The translations under genes and the position numbers were made by a program. Source: an uncultured Lysobacterales bacterium (GTDB lineage Bacteria; Pseudomonadota; Gammaproteobacteria; Xanthomonadales; SZUA-36). From it: a stretch of 11,271 nt of DNA. Location: positions 1 to 11,271 of the forward strand of contig CALKKN010000280.1 of the NCBI GenBank assembly GCA_937995275.1, written 5' to 3'. Every line of letters starts with the position of its first letter. Positions within the stretch are counted from its first letter, which is position 1. A model generated the notes under the pieces. That model was given only the letters and a program-made list of their open reading frames with translations. It ran no database searches and was not told the origin of the DNA. This document shows, piece after piece, positions 7,478 to 11,271 of the stretch.

Positions 7478-8074
7478 ATGATCCACTTCAAGAGCCTGAT
7501 CAGCCGCGCCTCAGTGCTTCTGCTGATTGCCGTATCGACCTTGCCGCAACCGCTCCGTGCAGAGGACAACCCGACAGCGGTCCTTCACACCAGCCTCGGC
7601 GACATCCACCTGGAACTGTTCGCCGAACAGGCGCCCAAGTCGGTCGAAAACTTTCTCGGGTACGCCCGGAGCGGCTTCTACGACGGGACGATCTTCCACC
7701 GGGTCATCAGTCACTTCATGATCCAGGGCGGCGGGTTCACGCCGGAGATGGAAAAGAAGCCCACCGGCGAACCGATCGCCAATGAGGCAGCCAACGGCCT
7801 GTCCAACAAGCGCGGCACCATCGCCATGGCCCGCACCAACCACCCCCATTCCGCGACGGCCCAGTTTTTCATCAACGTTCAGGACAACATCAACCTCGAC
7901 CATACGGGCGAGTCGAATTCCCGGGCCTGGGGTTATGCCGTCTTCGCACGCGTCACCGAAGGCATGGATGTCGTCGACAAGATCCGGTTCGTCCAGACGA
8001 CGCGGGTGGGACCTCTCAGCGACGTTCCCGTCGAGCCCGTGATCATCGAACGCGTGGCGCTCGGCGTGGACTGA
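7478..8074 (+). CDS. Exported cyclophilin-type peptidyl-prolyl cis-trans isomerase
   Basis: A 198-residue cyclophilin that catalyses proline isomerisation during protein folding. Residues 1-28 form a Sec signal peptide (basic start, hydrophobic core SVLLLIAVSTL, likely cleavage after PLRA), so the product is probably periplasmic. The active-site set is present: FHRVI with Arg75, MIQGGGFT with Gln83, and QFFINV with Phe130-Phe131. The mature part, about 170 residues, equals E. coli PpiA/PpiB. The ATG at 7478 is preferred over the in-frame upstream GTG at 7316 because the extension would run through the dispersed repeat and push the signal peptide inside the protein. lpxH starts 22 bp downstream, so the two are probably one operon; ppiB next to lpxH is a known gammaproteobacterial arrangement, but that PpiB is cytoplasmic. 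PpiA-type naming would also be defensible. Confidence 0.92.
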   Translation: MIHFKSLISRASVLLLIAVSTLPQPLRAEDNPTAVLHTSLGDIHLELFAEQAPKSVENFLGYARSGFYDGTIFHRVISHFMIQGGGFTPEMEKKPTGEPIANEAANGLSNKRGTIAMARTNHPHSATAQFFINVQDNINLDHTGESNSRAWGYAVFARVTEGMDVVDKIRFVQTTRVGPLSDVPVEPVIIERVALGVD

Positions 8075-8096
8075 CCAAACGGCAACAGGGCCCCGC

Positions 8097-8816
8097 ATGA
8101 CCACGCTGTTCATATCGGATATCCATCTCGACGATGGCCGGCCCGAGGCCTTTGAATGGCTCCGAGCCTTCTTGACCGGGCCGGCGCGGGAGGCCGCGAC
8201 CGTCTATATCCTCGGCGACCTGTTCGAATACTGGATCGGCGATGACGCCCCGCCGGTGGGCGCGCGGCGCCTGGCCCGTGCGACCGCGGAACTGGTGGAA
8301 TCCGGGGTAGCCTGCTACTTCCTGCACGGTAATCGTGATTTTCTTCTGGGCGACGATTACGCAGCCCGGGCGCGGCTGCACCTGCTGCCCCAGAGCATCG
8401 TGGCGCCCCTGTACGGGATGCCGACCCTGTTGCTGCACGGCGACACGCTGTGTACCGACGACGTCGAGTACCAGGCATTCAGGCGTCAGGCCCGCGATCC
8501 CGCCTGGCAGGCCGCAATCCTCGAATTACCGGTGGAACAGCGCCTGCGCATGGCGCGGGAGGCCCGGGACGCCAGCGCCCAGCACACCGGATCCACCGCG
8601 ATGGAGATCATGGACGTCAACGAGACAGCCGTGAAGGAAGCGTTCGAGGCGCACGGGGTAACCCGGATGATTCACGGCCACACGCACCGCCCGGCCGTCC
8701 ACCGCCATGATCTTGCCGACGGGACGAGTGCCGAGCGCATCGTGCTCGCCGACTGGTACAGCACGGCGAGCTACCTCGAACTGACGGCTGCGGGAGCGCG
8801 GTCCGTCACGCTTTGA
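8097..8816 (+). CDS. lpxH: UDP-2,3-diacylglucosamine diphosphatase
   Basis: This 239-residue calcineurin-like metallophosphoesterase hydrolyses UDP-2,3-diacylglucosamine to lipid X and UMP, the fourth step of lipid A synthesis, as a peripheral inner-membrane enzyme. The Mn-binding residues fall at the same numbers as in E. coli LpxH: Asp8 and His10 (SDIHL), Asp41 (GDLFEYWIGDD), Asn79 (GNRD), His114 (LHGD), His195 and His197 (GHTHRP). The helical lid segment after residue 120 carries the expected DDVEYQAFRRQARDPAWQ. Length is as usual (about 240). The ATG at 8097 follows a weak CAGGG. It sits 22 bp behind the cyclophilin gene, and its last 11 bp overlap the end of the DUF455 gene on the opposite strand. 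Confidence 0.97.
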   Translation: MTTLFISDIHLDDGRPEAFEWLRAFLTGPAREAATVYILGDLFEYWIGDDAPPVGARRLARATAELVESGVACYFLHGNRDFLLGDDYAARARLHLLPQSIVAPLYGMPTLLLHGDTLCTDDVEYQAFRRQARDPAWQAAILELPVEQRLRMAREARDASAQHTGSTAMEIMDVNETAVKEAFEAHGVTRMIHGHTHRPAVHRHDLADGTSAERIVLADWYSTASYLELTAAGARSVTL

Positions 8817-9636
8817 ATCCTCCGCCTCCCCCGGCCAGCAGGGCATCCATCTCGGACTGCGAAAACCCCGCCGCGTGCCGCGCATCGAGGTTGAAGGGCC
8901 CGCGCGGAGCGGTCGCGTAGTGCGTACTCAAAAGGTCCAGGAAAGTCGCCGCCGGGTCCAGCCCCTGGCGTTTACAGCAATGCCGGAACCAGCGCGTCCC
9001 GATGGCGACGTGCCGGATCTCCTCTGCGAGAATGACCTCCAGTACCGCAACCGTCTCGTCATCGCCGGCCGCGCCGAGCCGGGTGATCATGCCGGGAGTG
9101 ACGTCGAGGCCCCGGGCTTCCAGCACCCGCGGCACCAGTGCCATTCGCAGCAGACAACTGTCCGCCGTTTTTTCCGCCATCTCCCAGAGGCCATTGTGCG
9201 CCGGCAGGTCCCCGTACGTGATCCCGAGTGACCGCAGGCGCTCCTGCAGCAGGAGAAAGTGCCGGAATTCGTCCACGGCCACCGAGAGCCAGTCCCTGTA
9301 ATAGGCTGCCGGCATGTCCCGAAATCGGTAGACGGCGTCCAGCGCCAGGTTGATGGCGTTGAACTCTATGTGGGCGATCGCGTGTACCAGCGCCGCCCGC
9401 CCCTCGCGGCTGCCGAGACGCCGGCGGGGCACTTGCGCCGCCGCCACCAGCACCGGACGCTCGGGCCGGCCGGGCGGGCCGATCGGCCGCACGGGGTAGT
9501 CCTGGTCAAAATGAACGCGACCATCCGCATGGGCGGCCGCGAGTTCCCTGACGGCGGCGCCCTTGTCCTCCGGGTCGCTCAGCGACAGGCAGTGACAACT
9601 CGCCGCGAACAGGCCCTGCGGCATCACGCTGGCCAC
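8806..9636 (-). CDS. DUF455 family ferritin-like protein
   Basis: A 276-residue protein of the DUF455/COG2833 ferritin-like group, whose function is not established. Candidate diiron ligands are spaced over a four-helix bundle: His89 and Glu91 (AHIEFNAINLALDA), Glu123-x-x-His126 (VDEFRHF), and Glu205/Glu206 with His209 (LAEEIRHVAIG). The family is loosely related to the tRNA hydroxylase MiaE fold. No signal peptide or membrane segment is seen, so it is cytoplasmic. The start is uncertain: GTG at 9636 is the longest candidate, but ATG at 9624 (MPQGLFAASCHCLSL) gives an N-terminus closer to the usual family start; neither has a strong ribosome site. It begins 34 bp (or 46 bp) after the icd stop on the same strand, so it is probably read from the icd transcript. 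Its 3' end overlaps lpxH by 11 bp, tail to tail. Confidence 0.85.
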   Translation of the reverse strand: MASVMPQGLFAASCHCLSLSDPEDKGAAVRELAAAHADGRVHFDQDYPVRPIGPPGRPERPVLVAAAQVPRRRLGSREGRAALVHAIAHIEFNAINLALDAVYRFRDMPAAYYRDWLSVAVDEFRHFLLLQERLRSLGITYGDLPAHNGLWEMAEKTADSCLLRMALVPRVLEARGLDVTPGMITRLGAAGDDETVAVLEVILAEEIRHVAIGTRWFRHCCKRQGLDPAATFLDLLSTHYATAPRGPFNLDARHAAGFSQSEMDALLAGGGGGFKA

Positions 9637-9670
9637 GGGCTCACGGTACAGGGACCGGCCGTGGACGGCG

Positions 9671-10915
<1,245 letters not shown>

Positions 10916-10966
10916 CTTTGTTTTCCTTGTACGGTGGTCTGCTGAAACGGGAATAGACAATCGACT

Positions 10967-10972
10967 ATTATA
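10967..10972 (-). promoter_or_regulatory. icd promoter -10 box
   Basis: A perfect TATAAT on the minus strand, in the context CCGGTATAATAGTCG. No -35 resembling TTGACA is found 16-18 bp upstream, so the promoter may need an activator or be weak without one. The start of transcription would be near 10960, giving a leader of about 45 nt before the icd ATG. Confidence 0.55.
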
Positions 10973-10999
10973 CCGGCGCCACCGACTGAGTGACATTCC

Positions 11000-11014
11000 T
11001 TAACCCGAGGTTAA
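11000..11014. promoter_or_regulatory. TTAACC dyad upstream of icd
   Basis: TTAACC (11000-11005) and GGTTAA (11009-11014) form a perfect inverted repeat around CGA, about 28 bp upstream of the icd -10 box, where a -35 would normally be expected a few bases nearer. It looks like a regulator binding site; the regulator is unknown. A possible + strand extended -10 (TGGCATACT, 11023-11031) follows, but no + strand gene is seen within the window. Confidence 0.35.
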
Positions 11015-11047
11015 CCCGCTGCTGGCATACTGTGACGAACCCCTGCG

Positions 11048-11212
11048 GGCGCTCTGCGCCAAAGACGGAATGAAGGAGTCTCGCTTCCCTGCTCCCGCCT
11101 ACGGCGGAAGGCGGCTGCGCTCGACGGCATACCATCAGCGCACGACCCCTCTGGTACCGCTCGCTTCGCTCGACTTACCCAACCGGGGTCGGCGGGTCGC
11201 CTGCGGCTCCAG
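11048..11212 (+). repeat. Dispersed intergenic repeat, copy 2
   Basis: This is the second copy of the repeat found between gyrA and the cyclophilin gene, in the same orientation. GGAGTCTCGCTTC (11075-11087) and the 44-bp block 11169-11212 (39 of 44 identical) define it; its inverted ends are GGAGTC (11075-11080) and GGCTCC (11205-11210), one mismatch from a perfect pair. Two further 10-mers are shared but placed differently: CTGCGCCAAA at 11054-11063 (copy 1: 7320-7329) and GCTTCGCTCG at 11163-11172 (copy 1: 7297-7306). Hairpins GGCGC-TCT-GCGCC (11048-11060) and CCGCC-TAC-GGCGG (11095-11107) are perfect. No coding potential is convincing. Confidence 0.75.
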
Positions 11213-11271
11213 CGAAACTGCCGCCGCGACGACACGAACTCCGCTTGCCCGCTTTACCGGCTTCCTCGCCA
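11213..11271. other. Unassigned right edge
   Basis: Nothing recognisable is seen in the last 59 bp. Together with the icd leader and repeat copy 2, the whole stretch from 10916 to the window end (356 bp) appears to be non-coding. Confidence 0.4.

Noticed and set aside
10916..10996. 27-residue N-terminal extension of icd
   Set aside because: Its start lies upstream of the TATAAT box, the added residues are unlike the family, and the ATG at 10915 has a well-spaced ribosome binding site.
11011..11235. Small minus-strand frames through the repeats that share an SRRRPA-PG-VSR peptide pattern with copy 1
   Set aside because: The likeness follows from the shared repeat DNA. In copy 1 the frame has a different length and continuation, with no ribosome site, so conserved peptide coding is not supported.
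11175..11271. Minus-strand frame open from the window edge to a TAA at 11175-11177, possibly the tail of a gene beyond the window
   Set aside because: Only 31 codons, Gly/Arg/Lys-rich, ending inside the repeat; no recognisable family. It cannot be excluded without more sequence to the right.

Overview
This window looks like a chromosomal core-genome segment of a GC-rich, Gram-negative gammaproteobacterium. The main clues are LpxH with E. coli residue numbering, GyrA alignable end to end with the E. coli protein, a PilH-type response regulator, and an E. coli-type NADP isocitrate dehydrogenase that keeps the Ser113 phosphorylation site. It is not enteric-like in gene order; a Chromatiales-, Xanthomonadales- or Woeseia-like lineage is a guess, not something shown here. 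No phage, IS, CRISPR, tRNA or rRNA signal was seen.

Left part, + strand (1-4488): the 3' nine-tenths of a dihydrolipoyl dehydrogenase gene (lpd, cut by the window edge), then 12 bp later a YhdH/AcuI-type reductase, then a PilH-like receiver protein with its own promoter, a type II (Prx5) peroxiredoxin, an OsmC-family thiol protein and an exported DUF3365 c-type haem protein. The last three form a loose redox/thiol group.

Middle (4540-8816): gyrA on the - strand converges on the DUF3365 gene. It is preceded by an AT-rich leader and an extended -10 promoter. A 370-bp spacer holds copy 1 of a dispersed repeat. It is followed on the + strand by an exported cyclophilin and lpxH, probably cotranscribed.

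Right part (8806-11271): lpxH runs tail to tail, with an 11-bp overlap, into a DUF455 ferritin-like gene. That gene lies just downstream of icd on the - strand and is probably cotranscribed with it. Upstream of icd are a perfect TATAAT box, a TTAACC dyad and copy 2 of the dispersed repeat; the last 59 bp hold nothing recognisable.

The genes are mostly housekeeping: central carbon oxidation (lpd, icd), topology (gyrA), lipid A synthesis (lpxH), protein folding and peroxide/thiol defence. I found no convincing undescribed multi-gene system. The best non-obvious signals are the intergenic repeat family, the haem protein with a candidate cysteine axial ligand, and the stand-alone PilH-like regulator.
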